Below are positions 53,480 through 64,000 of a stretch of 64,000 bases of DNA, in pieces. The stretch is from Poseidonocella sedimentorum (GTDB lineage: Bacteria > Pseudomonadota > Alphaproteobacteria > Rhodobacterales > Rhodobacteraceae): NCBI RefSeq assembly GCF_900116005.1, contig NZ_FOYI01000011.1, positions 1 to 64,000 on the forward strand, written 5' to 3'. Made by a program: the position numbers and the translations under genes. Within the stretch, counting starts at the first letter, position 1, and every line of letters starts with the position of its first letter. The notes beneath the pieces are model-generated. The model was not told the DNA's origin. It did no database searches and saw only the letters and a program-made list of their open reading frames with translations.

Positions 53480-54001
53480 ATGAAAAAATCCATCACAGCA
53501 TTCGCGCTCTGCGCCGCCCTTGGCGCTGCGGGCTGCACCAACCCGGACCGGTTCGCCGCTGGCGGCGCAGGGGCGGGCGGCCTCGGCGCGGGCGCGGACG
53601 GCGGCATCGGCACCAGCGTGCTCGACCCGTCCTCGCCGGCCTATTTCCAGCAAGCCGTGGGCGACCGCGTGCTCTTTGCCGTCGATCAATCGACCCTCAA
53701 CGACGCGGCCCGCGCCGTGCTCGACGGGCAGGCGGCATGGCTGATTTCCAACCCCGAGTTCACCGCCGTGATCGAGGGCCACGCCGACGAGCAGGGCACG
53801 CGGGATTACAACCTCGCGCTCGGCGCCCGCCGGGCCAACGCGGTGCGCGAATACCTCGTCTCGCGCGGCATCGCGGGCCACCGGCTGGAGAGCCTGACCT
53901 TCGGCAAGGAGCGCCCCATCGCGGTCTGCAGTGACGAGACCTGCTACACCCAGAACCGCCGCGCCGTGACCGTGGTCGCCGCGGGCGGGCTGACGAGCTG
54001 A
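53480..54001 (+). CDS. pal: Peptidoglycan-associated lipoprotein Pal
   Basis: Outer-membrane lipoprotein that binds peptidoglycan. The 173-residue product has a lipobox (LGAAGC, with the lipidated Cys near residue 19), a Gly/Ala-rich linker, and an OmpA C-terminal domain. VIEGHADEQGTRDYNLALGA and RRANAVREYLVSRG hold the diaminopimelate-binding residues. It completes the standard order tolQRAB-pal. The 77-base gap before it is larger than those between other tol genes and may hold a promoter. Confidence 0.95.
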   Translation: MKKSITAFALCAALGAAGCTNPDRFAAGGAGAGGLGAGADGGIGTSVLDPSSPAYFQQAVGDRVLFAVDQSTLNDAARAVLDGQAAWLISNPEFTAVIEGHADEQGTRDYNLALGARRANAVREYLVSRGIAGHRLESLTFGKERPIAVCSDETCYTQNRRAVTVVAAGGLTS

Positions 54002-54009
54002 CGCCGGCG

Positions 54010-54849
54010 ATGGGGCGCGCGGGTCCACTCTTCGGGCTCCTGCTGGGGCTGATGCCGCTCGGCGCGTCGCTGGCGCAGGAGCGGGAGGCCACATTGGCCG
54101 ACATCCGGCAGGAGCTCTCGGTGCTCTACGTCGAGATCCAACGGCTCCAGCGCGAGCTGAGCACCACGGCCGCGCCGGACGGGATCGCGCCGCAAGAGGG
54201 CGTTCTGGCCCGCGTGGATGCGATCGAAGGCGCGCTGCAGGCGCTCACCGGCAAGACCGAGGAGCTCGAATTCCGGATCAACCGGGTGGTGACGGATGGC
54301 ACCACGCGGATCGGCGATCTGGACTACCGGCTGTGCGAGCTGGAGCCCTCTTGCGATCCGGCGACGCTGGGCCAGACGCCGCGCCTCGGCGGTGCGGTCG
54401 AGACGCCCGCGCCCGATCCCGCGCCAACGCCAGAGGCCGACGCGGGCCTCGCCGGTTTCGAGCTCGCCGTTGGGGAGGAAAAGGAGTTCACCCAGGCGCA
54501 AGCAGCGCTTGAGGCCGGCGCCTACGCGGCCGCCGCCGAGGGTTTCGCGCGGTTCAACGAGGCCTATCCGGGCAGCCCGCTGGGCCTGCGCGCGCTCATG
54601 GGGCAGGGCGAGGCGCTGACCCGGCTGGAGGATCATCGCGGTGCGGCGCGTGCCTATCTCGATGCGTTTTCCACCGAACCGGCGAGCCCGGAGGCGCCGC
54701 AAGCCCTCCTGCGGCTCGGTCAATCGCTTGGCGCTCTTGGGCAGACGGATGAGGCCTGCCTGACCCTTGCCGAGGTCGGCACCCGGTTCCCGGACCGCGC
54801 CGAGGCGGCCGAGGCCGCGGGGGAGCGTGCGCGACTGGGCTGCTCGTGA
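54010..54849 (+). CDS. cpoB: Cell division coordinator CpoB (YbgF)
   Basis: Periplasmic protein that links peptidoglycan synthesis with outer-membrane constriction through TolA. The 279-residue product has a signal peptide (LFGLLLGLMPLGASLAQ), a coiled coil (DIRQELSVLYVEIQRLQREL) and a TPR-like C-terminal domain (AALEAGAYAAAAEGFARFNE, LRLGQSLGALGQTDEACLTL) as in YbgF. It starts 8 bases after pal. The stop overlaps the tilS start (GTGA). Confidence 0.9.
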   Translation: MGRAGPLFGLLLGLMPLGASLAQEREATLADIRQELSVLYVEIQRLQRELSTTAAPDGIAPQEGVLARVDAIEGALQALTGKTEELEFRINRVVTDGTTRIGDLDYRLCELEPSCDPATLGQTPRLGGAVETPAPDPAPTPEADAGLAGFELAVGEEKEFTQAQAALEAGAYAAAAEGFARFNEAYPGSPLGLRALMGQGEALTRLEDHRGAARAYLDAFSTEPASPEAPQALLRLGQSLGALGQTDEACLTLAEVGTRFPDRAEAAEAAGERARLGCS

Positions 54850-56093
54850 CCGAGGCGCGCCCGGCGCTGTGTGATCACGTCGCGCGCTCGGTGGACACGG
54901 AGGGCATCACCCGGCTCGGCGTCGCGGTTTCGGGCGGCGGCGATTCCATGGCCCTGCTCGATCTGGCGCGGCATGCGGCACATGCGCGCGGCGCCCCGTT
55001 GCCCGTCGCCCTGAGCATCGATCACGGGTTGCGCGCGGAGGTTGCGGCGGAACTGGCGCTCGTTGCCGCCTATTGCGCGCGCCACGGGATCGTCCACCGC
55101 ATCGCCCGGTGGGAGGGGCAGGCCGCGACAGGCAACCTTCAGGCCAGCGCACGCAGGGCGCGCTACCGCCGTCTGGCCGAGCTCGCGCGCGCAGAGGGGC
55201 TGGACGCGGTGGCGCTCGCCCATACCCAGGACGATCAGGCCGAAACCCTGCTGATGCGGCTCGCCCGCGCCTCTGGCAGCGACGGGCTCCGGGCGATGCG
55301 CGCGGTTTTCGACCGCGAGGGCGCGCGGTTCCTGCGGCCCCTGCTCACCACCTCGCGCGCGGCGCTGCGCGCGCATCTGCGCGGGGAGGGGATCGACTGG
55401 GCCGAGGATCCGAGCAACGAGGACAGGCGGTTCGACCGGGTCCGCGCGCGGCAGGCTCTGGCCGCGCTTGGCCCGCTCGGGCTCGACGCGGAGGCGCTGG
55501 CCCGGGTGGCGCGCATCCTCGCCGACGAAAACGATGTCCTCCGGCGGCTGACGGCCGAGGCGGGGAGCGGTCTGGTCGAGGCCCGCGCGGGCGCGCTTTG
55601 CGCGCCGGTCATCGGGATGGCCGAGCTCGACCCCGAGCTACGCCGCCGCGTGCTGCACCGTATGATCGATTGGCTCTCCGGCCCCGGTTACCCGCCCCGG
55701 GCCGACGCGCTGCACCGTTTTGCCGAGGCCGCGCTCAACGGGGAGACCCGCACGCTCGCGGGCGTCGTCGCCTTCACCATCGGCCCGACCCTGTGGCTCG
55801 CGCGGGAGACCGCCGCGCTGCCGCCCCCGGGGCCCGTGGGCGCGGCTTGGGATGGCCGCTGGCGGCTGGTCGGGAGCGCTCCGACCGGGGCCGCGCTTGG
55901 CGCTCTGGGCGAGACCGGCCTCCGGCAGATCCCGGACTGGCGCGCGCTCGGCCTGCCGCGCAGCGTCCTTGCCGCCACACCGGCGCTCTGGCAGGGCGAG
56001 ACCCTTGTCGCCGCCCCCCTCGCGAGGGCCCCAAACGGCTTTGAAGTCAAATTTGACGGAACGGACTGGAAAACCTTTCTCGCCACGCATTGA
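54846..56093 (+). CDS. tilS: tRNA(Ile)-lysidine synthetase
   Basis: Modifies the CAU anticodon of one tRNA(Ile) with lysine so that it reads AUA. The 415-residue product has the PP-loop AVSGGGDSMALLDLA, SIDHGLR and DDQAETLLMRLARASGSDGL, then IDWAEDPSNEDRRFDRVRAR, all family signatures. The GTG start overlaps the cpoB stop. The order cpoB-tilS-ftsH recurs in Rhodobacterales in my memory. AUA is otherwise rare in this genome. Confidence 0.94.
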   Translation: MTEARPALCDHVARSVDTEGITRLGVAVSGGGDSMALLDLARHAAHARGAPLPVALSIDHGLRAEVAAELALVAAYCARHGIVHRIARWEGQAATGNLQASARRARYRRLAELARAEGLDAVALAHTQDDQAETLLMRLARASGSDGLRAMRAVFDREGARFLRPLLTTSRAALRAHLRGEGIDWAEDPSNEDRRFDRVRARQALAALGPLGLDAEALARVARILADENDVLRRLTAEAGSGLVEARAGALCAPVIGMAELDPELRRRVLHRMIDWLSGPGYPPRADALHRFAEAALNGETRTLAGVVAFTIGPTLWLARETAALPPPGPVGAAWDGRWRLVGSAPTGAALGALGETGLRQIPDWRALGLPRSVLAATPALWQGETLVAAPLARAPNGFEVKFDGTDWKTFLATH

Positions 56094-56169
56094 AGCCGCC
56101 GCCGAAATCTTTATCTTGTCGTGAACTGGAATGCCGGCGCGCGCGCCCCGGCGCTATGGGAGAACCTCC

Positions 56170-58086
<1,917 letters not shown>

Positions 58087-58118
58087 TGCGGCCAGCGCCG
58101 CCTTGGTACAAAGACTCA

Positions 58119-58148
58119 AACCGCTCGCCCTTCCGGCGGGCGGTTTTC
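58119..58148 (+). terminator. Rho-independent terminator after ftsH
   Basis: AACCGCTCGCC and GGCGGGCGGTT form an 11-bp stem (one G-T pair) around CTTCC, followed by TT. It lies 33 bases after the ftsH stop. The rest of the gap to 58292 contains nothing I can identify beyond a weak CTTCCG/CGGAAG stem. Confidence 0.88.
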
Positions 58149-58292
58149 ATTTGGTGGGGGCGTTGGCCGGTAGACGTGAACGGCTATCGGCCTGAGTACG
58201 CCGAAGCCGAGCTTGGGCGCGGAGGTGGTATCACGCCCACGACGCACCTGCGCGTGGCGCCCTTCCGAATCGCCGGAAGCAGCCGCCACAGC

Positions 58293-59426
58293 TCACCTTG
58301 GCAGCGGGTTCGCAGCGGTGTTGTAGGGGAGCCAGTCGGTGATATCCGGGTAATGCTGGCGCCGCCAGGCGCGCACGCGGGGGTTCATCACCCGGCGCCA
58401 GACCGGCGGGACCATCGCCGCCATGGTCATGAGCGCATAGCCCGCCGGGAGTTGCGGGGCAGCTTCGGCGTCGTGGGTCTGCAGGAGCGGGAAGCGGCGG
58501 TCCGGTCGGGCGTGGTGATCCGAGTGGCGCTGGAGGTTGATCAGCAGCCAGTTCGAGGCCCTTTGCGCCGAGTTCCACGAGTGCCGGGGCAACACATGCT
58601 CGTAGCGCCCCGCGCCCAGATGCCGCCGGGTGAGCCCATAGTGCTCGACGTAGTTGACAAGCTCAAGCTGCCAGATCGCGACCACGGCCTGAAAGAGAAA
58701 TAGCCCCACACCTGTCCAGCCGCCAAGCAGGCCCGCGAGCGTCAGCGCACCCAGCTGCAGCGCCCAGTAGCGCAGGAAGGGGTTGGCGCGGTCGTACCAC
58801 GGACGGTCCTTGCGGGCGAGCAACGCGGCCTCGGCCCGGAAGGCGGAGCGCCAGCATTGCACGACAACGCGGAAGAAATAGCGGTGAAACCCTTCGTTGT
58901 AGCGCGCGGTCACCGGATCGCGCGGGGTGCCGACGTAGCGGTGGTGCACGAGCAGGTGTTCGGAGCGGAAGTGCGAATAGAGCACACAGGCCAACAGGAT
59001 ATCGGCCATCCAGCGTTCGAGCCGGTTCCGCTGGTGCATCAGCTCATGGGAATAGGTGATCCCGACCGTTCCGGTGATCACCCCGACACCGAAGAACAGC
59101 CCGAGCTTTTCCCAGCCGCTGAGATGCGCCGCTCCACTCGCGTACCAGATGAGGATGAACAGCAGCAGGACCTGCACCGGCGTCCACCACGCGGTGATGC
59201 GGCGATACCAGAGCAGATCGTCATCGCCGGTCTGGGGGTCGGCGTTTTCGAGGTTCTGGCCGGTCAGCATGTCGAGCAGGGTGAAGAGATACCACGTCAT
59301 CAGCGGCAGCAGCACCAGTGTCCAGCCGCCATAGCGCGCCTCGATCAACGCGAGCGGCACCAGCGCGAAGGACATCCAGAAAGGCAGCGCGTTGCGGAAC
59401 CGTCGAAGCTGTTGTGCGGGGACCAT
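58293..59426 (-). CDS. alkB: Alkane 1-monooxygenase (AlkB)
   Basis: Membrane non-haem diiron enzyme that oxidises the terminal carbon of n-alkanes. The 377-residue product has the histidine boxes HELMHQ, EHLLVHHRYVGTP and LQRHSDHH, plus NYVEHYGL, all intact, and about six hydrophobic segments. GTVGITYSHELMHQRNRLER matches the family. Rubredoxin and rubredoxin reductase partners are not nearby. No regulator is adjacent. Marine Rhodobacterales often carry single alkB genes. ATG 59426 is preferred to a longer frame. Confidence 0.93.
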   Translation of the reverse strand: MVPAQQLRRFRNALPFWMSFALVPLALIEARYGGWTLVLLPLMTWYLFTLLDMLTGQNLENADPQTGDDDLLWYRRITAWWTPVQVLLLFILIWYASGAAHLSGWEKLGLFFGVGVITGTVGITYSHELMHQRNRLERWMADILLACVLYSHFRSEHLLVHHRYVGTPRDPVTARYNEGFHRYFFRVVVQCWRSAFRAEAALLARKDRPWYDRANPFLRYWALQLGALTLAGLLGGWTGVGLFLFQAVVAIWQLELVNYVEHYGLTRRHLGAGRYEHVLPRHSWNSAQRASNWLLINLQRHSDHHARPDRRFPLLQTHDAEAAPQLPAGYALMTMAAMVPPVWRRVMNPRVRAWRRQHYPDITDWLPYNTAANPLPR

Positions 59427-59479
59427 GTCTACTATCCTGGATTGACGTAGCGCGAGGTTAGTCGCGGGCAGAGCATCCC

Positions 59480-60556
59480 TCAATCAGGACGTTGCGTCGC
59501 CGCGAGGTCGAACACCTTCCGCATCACGGTGGGCAGGTCGGAGGGGCGAAACGCCTCGGGCGGCAGGAATTGCCCGCGCGACGGCGCGGCGCTCAACGGC
59601 ACGTGGGCAACGCGCAGCGAGAGGCGCAGGTGGAAATGGGTGAAGGTGTGGCGGGCCTCGGTGCTCAGGGCGATCCAGTCCGCCTCCAGCGGCGGGGTCT
59701 CCTGCGGCGCGTCGCCCCAGTCGGAGCCGGGCCAGCCGAGCATCCCCCCGAGCAGGCCCGTGTCCGGCCGCCGCTCCAGCAGCCAGGCGCCATCCTCGCG
59801 CAGGGCGACATAGGCGATGCCCAGCCGAACGGGCTTGGGCTGTTTCGGCGTCTTCTTCGGCAGTTCCGCCGCCGTTCCCGCTGCCTGCGCGGCGCAGGGG
59901 GCGCGCCACGGGCAGATCCCACACGCCGGGTTGCGCGGGGTGCAGACCGTCGCCCCGAGATCCATCACCGCCTGGGCATAATCGCCCGGCCGGGCCTTGG
60001 GCGTGAGCGCCGCGGCATAGGCGGTGAGGCGGGGCTTGGCGGCGGGCAGGGGCGTGGGGTCATTGTGCAGCCGGGCCATGACCCGCTCGACATTGCCATC
60101 CACCACCGTGGCCGGCAGATCGAAGGCGATCGCGCCGATGGCCGCCGCCGTATAGGGGCCGATACCAGGCAGGGCGCGCAGCCCCTCGATCGTCCGCGGA
60201 AAGGCGCCGCCGTGCTCGCCCGCCACGATCCGCGCGCATTTCAGCAGGTTGCGCGCCCGGGCGTAGTAGCCGAGCCCGGCCCATTCGCCCATGACGCGCG
60301 CGTCCTCCGCCGCGGCGAGTTCCCCGACAGTGGGCCAGAGCGCGGTGAACCGGTCGAAATAGGCTTTGACGGCCGCGACGGTTGTCTGTTGCAGCATGAT
60401 CTCCGACAGCCAGACGCGATAGGGATCGGGCGCCTCGCCCGCCGCCCGCGCCGCCGGGCCCACGCGCCACGGGAGCGCGCGGGCATGCGCATCGTACCAG
60501 CCAAGCAGCTCACGGCTCAGCCCGGTGTCGCGTCCCTCACCCTGCCCGTCACGCAA
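59480..60556 (-). CDS. mutY: A/G-specific adenine glycosylase MutY
   Basis: Removes adenine opposite 8-oxoguanine. The 358-residue product has EIMLQQTTV (catalytic Glu), LPGIGPYTAAAIGAIAFDLP (helix-hairpin-helix) with VDGNVERV (catalytic Asp), and the C-x6-C-x2-C-x5-C iron-sulfur motif in CTPRNPACGICPWRAPC. A Nudix-like C-terminal domain recognises 8-oxoG. The TTG start at 60556 has GGAGGAG 7 bases upstream. It is divergent from the DUF721 gene; the shared gap is only 82 bases. Confidence 0.94.
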   Translation of the reverse strand: MRDGQGEGRDTGLSRELLGWYDAHARALPWRVGPAARAAGEAPDPYRVWLSEIMLQQTTVAAVKAYFDRFTALWPTVGELAAAEDARVMGEWAGLGYYARARNLLKCARIVAGEHGGAFPRTIEGLRALPGIGPYTAAAIGAIAFDLPATVVDGNVERVMARLHNDPTPLPAAKPRLTAYAAALTPKARPGDYAQAVMDLGATVCTPRNPACGICPWRAPCAAQAAGTAAELPKKTPKQPKPVRLGIAYVALREDGAWLLERRPDTGLLGGMLGWPGSDWGDAPQETPPLEADWIALSTEARHTFTHFHLRLSLRVAHVPLSAAPSRGQFLPPEAFRPSDLPTVMRKVFDLAATQRPD

Positions 60557-60638
60557 TCTTTATCTCCTCCTTCGCCGCAATTCGCTGGCGCCCTTTGGCC
60601 GCGTCTCTAAAATAGGGCGCGCGAGAAGGAAACAATTG

Positions 60639-61151
60639 ATGGCCTACCGGCAAAGCACCACGCGTGGTTTCAAACGCACCGCGACGCTCCTTGAGGGGCG
60701 GATTCGGCGCGCGTCGGAATCGCGCGGCTTTGCGCAAACGCGGCTGTTGACCCATTGGGAAGAGATCGCCGGCGCCGAGACGGCGGCGATGTCGCGCCCG
60801 GTCGAGGTGTCCTACGGGCGCAAGGGCTTCGGCGCGACGCTCACCCTGCTGACCACCGGCGCCAGTGCCCCGCTACTTGAGATGCAGAAGGAGGCGATCC
60901 GCCGCAAGGTCAACGCCTGCTACGGCTACAACGCCATCGCCCGCATTCGAATCACCCAGACCGCCGCCACCGGTTTTGCCGAGGGTGAGGTCTCATTCGC
61001 CCATGGCCGGGCGAAACGGCGCGCCGAGGCCATCGCGGACCCGGCAGTCTGCAAGGCTGCGACCGAGATGGCCCATCCCGTCGGCGATGACGGGCTGCGC
61101 CAGGCGCTGGAGCTTCTCGCCCGAAACGTCTTGTCCAAGCAAAAACCCTGA
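60639..61151 (+). CDS. DUF721 (DciA-like) family protein
   Basis: A 170-residue protein with a DUF721 domain. The core (THWEEIAGAETAAMSRPVEV, then ATLTLLTTGASAPLLEMQKE and RKVNACYGYNAIARIRITQT) resembles the KH-like fold of DciA, which loads the replicative helicase where DnaC is absent. Whether this paralogue is the true DciA or another family member cannot be decided. The tail is basic. GAGAAGGA precedes the ATG. It is followed after 17 bases by a DsbA-like gene. Confidence 0.82.
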   Translation: MAYRQSTTRGFKRTATLLEGRIRRASESRGFAQTRLLTHWEEIAGAETAAMSRPVEVSYGRKGFGATLTLLTTGASAPLLEMQKEAIRRKVNACYGYNAIARIRITQTAATGFAEGEVSFAHGRAKRRAEAIADPAVCKAATEMAHPVGDDGLRQALELLARNVLSKQKP

Positions 61152-61168
61152 TCAAAGGAGCGATCTAC

Positions 61169-61843
61169 ATGTCGCGGACCCTCATGCTCGCAGCGGCGCT
61201 CGCCGGTGTTGCCGCCTTCGGCGCTTTCCGTATCGCCAACACCCCGTCGGAGACCGCCGGGATCGAAGCCTATTACCCCGGCGCCGCGCACGCGCAGGAC
61301 GGCGCTCTGGATCCCGCGGACGTGGTGGAGATGACGCTCGGCGATCCGGATGCGCCGGTGACGGTGGTGGAATACGCCTCCTTTACCTGCCCCCACTGCG
61401 CGAATTTCCACGCGGTGAACTACGAGAAGCTCAAGGCCGAGTACATCGACACCGGCAAGGTGCATTTCATCTACCGCGAGGTCTATTTCGATCTGCCCGG
61501 ACTCTGGGCGTCGATGGTGGCGCGCTGTGGTGGCGACATGCGGTTCTTCGGGATCGCCGACATGATCTATGAGCGCCAGAAAGACTGGCTCGGCTCCGGC
61601 GACCGCGCCGAGATCGAGCAGGAGCTGCGCAAGATCGGCAAGCTCGCGGGTCTGGGCGAGGATGAGCTCGCAAGCTGCATGACCGATGAGGCCAAGGCGC
61701 GTCAGCTCGTGGCCTGGTACCAGCAGAACGCCGAGAAGGAGGGCATCAACTCGACCCCGTCCTTCGTGATTGACGGGCAGCTCTATTCCAACATGGCGTG
61801 GGATGAATTCTCGTCGGTGCTCGACGACAAGATCGGCGGCTAA
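61169..61843 (+). CDS. DsbA-family thiol:disulfide oxidoreductase
   Basis: A 224-residue periplasmic thioredoxin-fold protein. A signal-like N-terminal helix (TLMLAAALAGVAAFGAFRIA) is followed by a linker. The active site CPHC in VVEYASFTCPHCANF, the cis-Pro loop NSTPSFVIDGQLY, and the helical insert fit DsbA or Com1-like proteins. It may oxidise or reshuffle disulfides in exported proteins. Co-directional with the DUF721 gene. AAAGGAG precedes the ATG. Confidence 0.9.
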   Translation: MSRTLMLAAALAGVAAFGAFRIANTPSETAGIEAYYPGAAHAQDGALDPADVVEMTLGDPDAPVTVVEYASFTCPHCANFHAVNYEKLKAEYIDTGKVHFIYREVYFDLPGLWASMVARCGGDMRFFGIADMIYERQKDWLGSGDRAEIEQELRKIGKLAGLGEDELASCMTDEAKARQLVAWYQQNAEKEGINSTPSFVIDGQLYSNMAWDEFSSVLDDKIGG

Positions 61844-61850
61844 CGGCCTT

Positions 61851-62840
61851 TCAGAACAGCGCGTCGAGGGCGCGGCGCATCTCGACCGCGTCCTCCAGCC
61901 GCAACCGCACCGGCAGGGTCAGCACGCGCGCGCGCATCTCGGCCGGCAGGCGGACGGCGTCTTTCTCGGTGGTGACAAGCTGCGCGCCCGCGGATGCGGC
62001 ATCGCGCTCCAGCCGCGACAGAAGCGCGGGGCTCAGGCGCTGGTGATCGCTCAGCGGGACCTCGCCCACCAACTCGGCGCCGAGCCCGCGCAGGGTAGTG
62101 AAAAATTTCTCGGGGTAGGCGATCCCGGCGAAGGCGAGCGCGCGCAGGCCGGCCCAGTCCATCCCGGTCTGGAGCGGCTCCAGCGCGGCGGCGATGCGCG
62201 GGACCGTGATCGCCGCGCCCCAGTCCGAGGCAAAGGCCGTCTGCGCCGCCTCCGGCCCGATCGACAGCACCAGATCGGCGCGCCGCATCCCCACGGCGAC
62301 GGGCTCGCGTAACGGGCCGGCCGGAATGCAGCGCCCGTTGCCGAAGCCCCGGGCGGCATCGACCACCAGAACAGAGAGGTCCTTGGCGAGGGCGGGGCTT
62401 TGGAACCCGTCATCGAGCAGGATCACATCCGCGCCCGCCGCCTCCGCCGCCGCTGCCCCCGCCGCGCGGTCCCGCGCGACCCAGACAGGACAGAAAGCCG
62501 CGATGAGCAGAGGCTCGTCGCCCGTCTCACCCGCGCTGTGTCGCCGCGGATCGACTTGAATCGGCCCTTCGATCGAGCCGCCGAACCCGCGCGAGACCAC
62601 GTGCGGGCGATGGCCGGTCTCCTGGAGCATCTGCTGCAACGCGATGACGGTGGGCGTCTTGCCGGTGCCTCCCGCGCTGAGATTGCCGACGCAGATCACC
62701 GGGATGCCCGGGCGCGCGGGCTGCGCGCGCGCGATCCGGCGCGCGGTTGCCGCGCCATAGAGCCGGCCGAGTGGGGAAAGCAGCCGCGCTTGCCAGCCGG
62801 GCGCGGAGGGTGGGTTTTGCCAGAACGGCGGCGCGCGCAT
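61851..62840 (-). CDS. lpxK: Tetraacyldisaccharide 4'-kinase
   Basis: Phosphorylates the 4' position of the lipid A disaccharide, giving lipid IVA. The 329-residue product has a membrane-anchoring N-terminus, the P-loop [17 protein letters not shown], the conserved [22 protein letters not shown] and [12 protein letters not shown] 62840 overlaps the stop of the upstream Kdo transferase paralogue (ATGA), so both are translated together. Only 7 bases separate its stop from the convergent DsbA-like gene. Confidence 0.95.
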   Translation of the reverse strand: MRAPPFWQNPPSAPGWQARLLSPLGRLYGAATARRIARAQPARPGIPVICVGNLSAGGTGKTPTVIALQQMLQETGHRPHVVSRGFGGSIEGPIQVDPRRHSAGETGDEPLLIAAFCPVWVARDRAAGAAAAEAAGADVILLDDGFQSPALAKDLSVLVVDAARGFGNGRCIPAGPLREPVAVGMRRADLVLSIGPEAAQTAFASDWGAAITVPRIAAALEPLQTGMDWAGLRALAFAGIAYPEKFFTTLRGLGAELVGEVPLSDHQRLSPALLSRLERDAASAGAQLVTTEKDAVRLPAEMRARVLTLPVRLRLEDAVEMRRALDALF

Positions 62841-64000
62841 CAGATCGCCCCTCCCTCTTCGAGACGTTCGGTGATGGCCGCGATCAGCCGGTCGCTCGCC
62901 GCCGCCCCGTCGCTCGCCACGACCCAGGCGGCATGGGCCTGTGCCGCGGCTTGATCGGGGGCGAGCAGCCGCTGCAACCCCTGCGCCAGTGAGCCGGAAT
63001 CATTGACGATCCGCGCCGCCCCCGCGCTGGCCAGCCGGCTGTAGCTCGCGACGAAAGGCCCGACGTTGGGGCCATAGAGGATCGCGGAGCCGAGCGCCGC
63101 CGCCTCGAACGGATCGCACCCGCCGCCCCCCGCCACCAGCGACGAGCCAAGGAAGGAGACCGGCGCGAGCCGATACCACAGGCCCATCTCGAAAGGCCCG
63201 TCGACGACGTAGACCTCCGTCTGGCCGTCAATCGCCTCGCCGCGCCCGTGCTGGGCCACCTTCCACCCCTCGCGGCGCAGCTGCTCGGCGAGCGCGTCGT
63301 CCGTGTCGGGTTCGGCGGGCACGAGGATGAGCAGCAGCCGGTGGGCAGAGCGCAGCGCGCCGCGATGGGCGGCCATGACGGCGGAGGCCTCGGCGCGGGT
63401 CACCATCGCCGCGAGCCACACGGGGCGCGAGCCGATCTCGGCGGTCATCTCGTCCAGCGCATGTTCCGCCACGGGCAGCGCGATGCCGCCCTCGCCGAGC
63501 GGGCCGGTCACCTCGACATCGGCGCCCGCCATCCCGAGCCGGATCAGCCGGCCCCGCGCTTCCGTGCTCGGCACCAGCGCGCGGGCGGCGAAGCGCAGCG
63601 CCGCATGGGCCGGTGCGCGCAGCCAGGGTCGCCGCTCGGTGGGCAGGTCCACCGCGTCCAGCCCGGCGAGCAGGATAGGGATGCCCTGCGCGTGGATCTC
63701 CGAGAGGCAGCGCAGCCGCTCGCCCCCCTCGGACCAGACCGCGACCGCCGGCGCCTCCTCGGCGAGCATCGCCGCGAGCCCGCCGCCGGAGGGCAGGGGC
63801 TGGGCGCGGCTTGCGGGGTGCAGGCGCGCGGCGGGCATGGTTACATCCCCGGGATGGGTGAGGAGCAGGCGGATCGACGGATCGATCCCCTCCAGCCGCC
63901 AGCCAAGGCGCGAGAGCGCCAGCAGCAACCCCGCCTCCGCCCCATGCGCCCAGACAAGCGGGCCGTCATCGCCCGGACGGCGCTGTGCCACCGGCGACCC
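62840..64000 (-). CDS. Kdo-transferase paralogue lacking conserved catalytic residues (5' partial)
   Basis: A GT30-like glycosyltransferase open to the window edge; about 386 residues are visible and the true start lies further upstream. [19 protein letters not shown] corresponds to the H-x-x-S-x-G-E loop, but Ser is Glu and the catalytic Glu is Leu. [20 protein letters not shown] corresponds to GGSLVPxGGHNPLEPA, with His replaced by Cys. [20 protein letters not shown] lies in the region of the other conserved segment. It is coupled to lpxK, where waaA often sits. It may have changed function or be regulatory; the intact waaA is at 17073. Confidence 0.8.
   Translation of the reverse strand, partial: GSPVAQRRPGDDGPLVWAHGAEAGLLLALSRLGWRLEGIDPSIRLLLTHPGDVTMPAARLHPASRAQPLPSGGGLAAMLAEEAPAVAVWSEGGERLRCLSEIHAQGIPILLAGLDAVDLPTERRPWLRAPAHAALRFAARALVPSTEARGRLIRLGMAGADVEVTGPLGEGGIALPVAEHALDEMTAEIGSRPVWLAAMVTRAEASAVMAAHRGALRSAHRLLLILVPAEPDTDDALAEQLRREGWKVAQHGRGEAIDGQTEVYVVDGPFEMGLWYRLAPVSFLGSSLVAGGGGCDPFEAAALGSAILYGPNVGPFVASYSRLASAGAARIVNDSGSLAQGLQRLLAPDQAAAQAHAAWVVASDGAAASDRLIAAITERLEEGGAI

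Overview
The window is chromosomal DNA of a high-GC alphaproteobacterium, most likely a marine member of the Rhodobacterales (Roseobacter/Rhodobacter type). The reasons are gene order (lysC-ptsP, tol-pal-tilS-ftsH, an infC gene without rpmI-rplT, mutY next to a DUF721 gene and a DsbA-like gene), a VPLPA-type C-terminal sorting signal, a two-permease SitABCD metal importer, and the codon bias. Nearly all of the DNA is coding and most genes are recognisable housekeeping or catabolic genes.

Layout. 1-467: right end of an IS5-family insertion sequence that cuts an AT-rich reading frame overlapping the end of uvrB. 464-8487: uvrB, an NDUFS4-like complex I protein, twin palindromes, an exported 19-repeat MORN protein, nadE, and a chemoreceptor coupled to a small membrane protein. 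8609-20117: gltX, lysC-ptsP, small conserved genes, a histone-deacetylase-like hydrolase, a Kdo transferase and panCB. 20276-31637: an FAD/GcvT dehydrogenase, a VPLPA protein, and a reductive pyrimidine catabolism locus. That locus has a RutR-type regulator, an operator matching the RutR consensus, a beta-ureidopropionase-type amidohydrolase, dihydropyrimidinase and an NMT1-type ABC importer. 31679-35231: sitABCD. 35318-40985: glpK, then a conserved group of circularly permuted ATP-grasp, alpha-E, transglutaminase and Anbu proteasome-like protease. 41073-46885: a repetitive membrane protein, infC, a glycerate-kinase-type gene, rhodanese, dapE and others. 46943-58086: rnr, ybgC, tolQRAB, pal, cpoB, tilS, ftsH. 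58293-64000: alkB, mutY, DUF721, a DsbA-like gene, lpxK and a second, divergent Kdo-transferase paralogue running off the window.

The most unusual structure lies in the pyrimidine locus. Lower-GC small reading frames sit at gene junctions. Upstream of dihydropyrimidinase there is a short frame, with its own ribosome binding site, that looks like an older copy of the same gene's first 14 or so codons. This suggests that inserted DNA displaced the original start and supplied a new one. The second permease carries an extra N-terminal membrane segment of about 59 residues with the same foreign codon usage.

Other points of note are an apparent AUA start codon for infC, an Anbu/ATP-grasp/alpha-E/transglutaminase cluster of unsettled function, and a Kdo-transferase paralogue that lacks the expected catalytic glutamate. 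No tRNA, rRNA, CRISPR array or prophage was seen.
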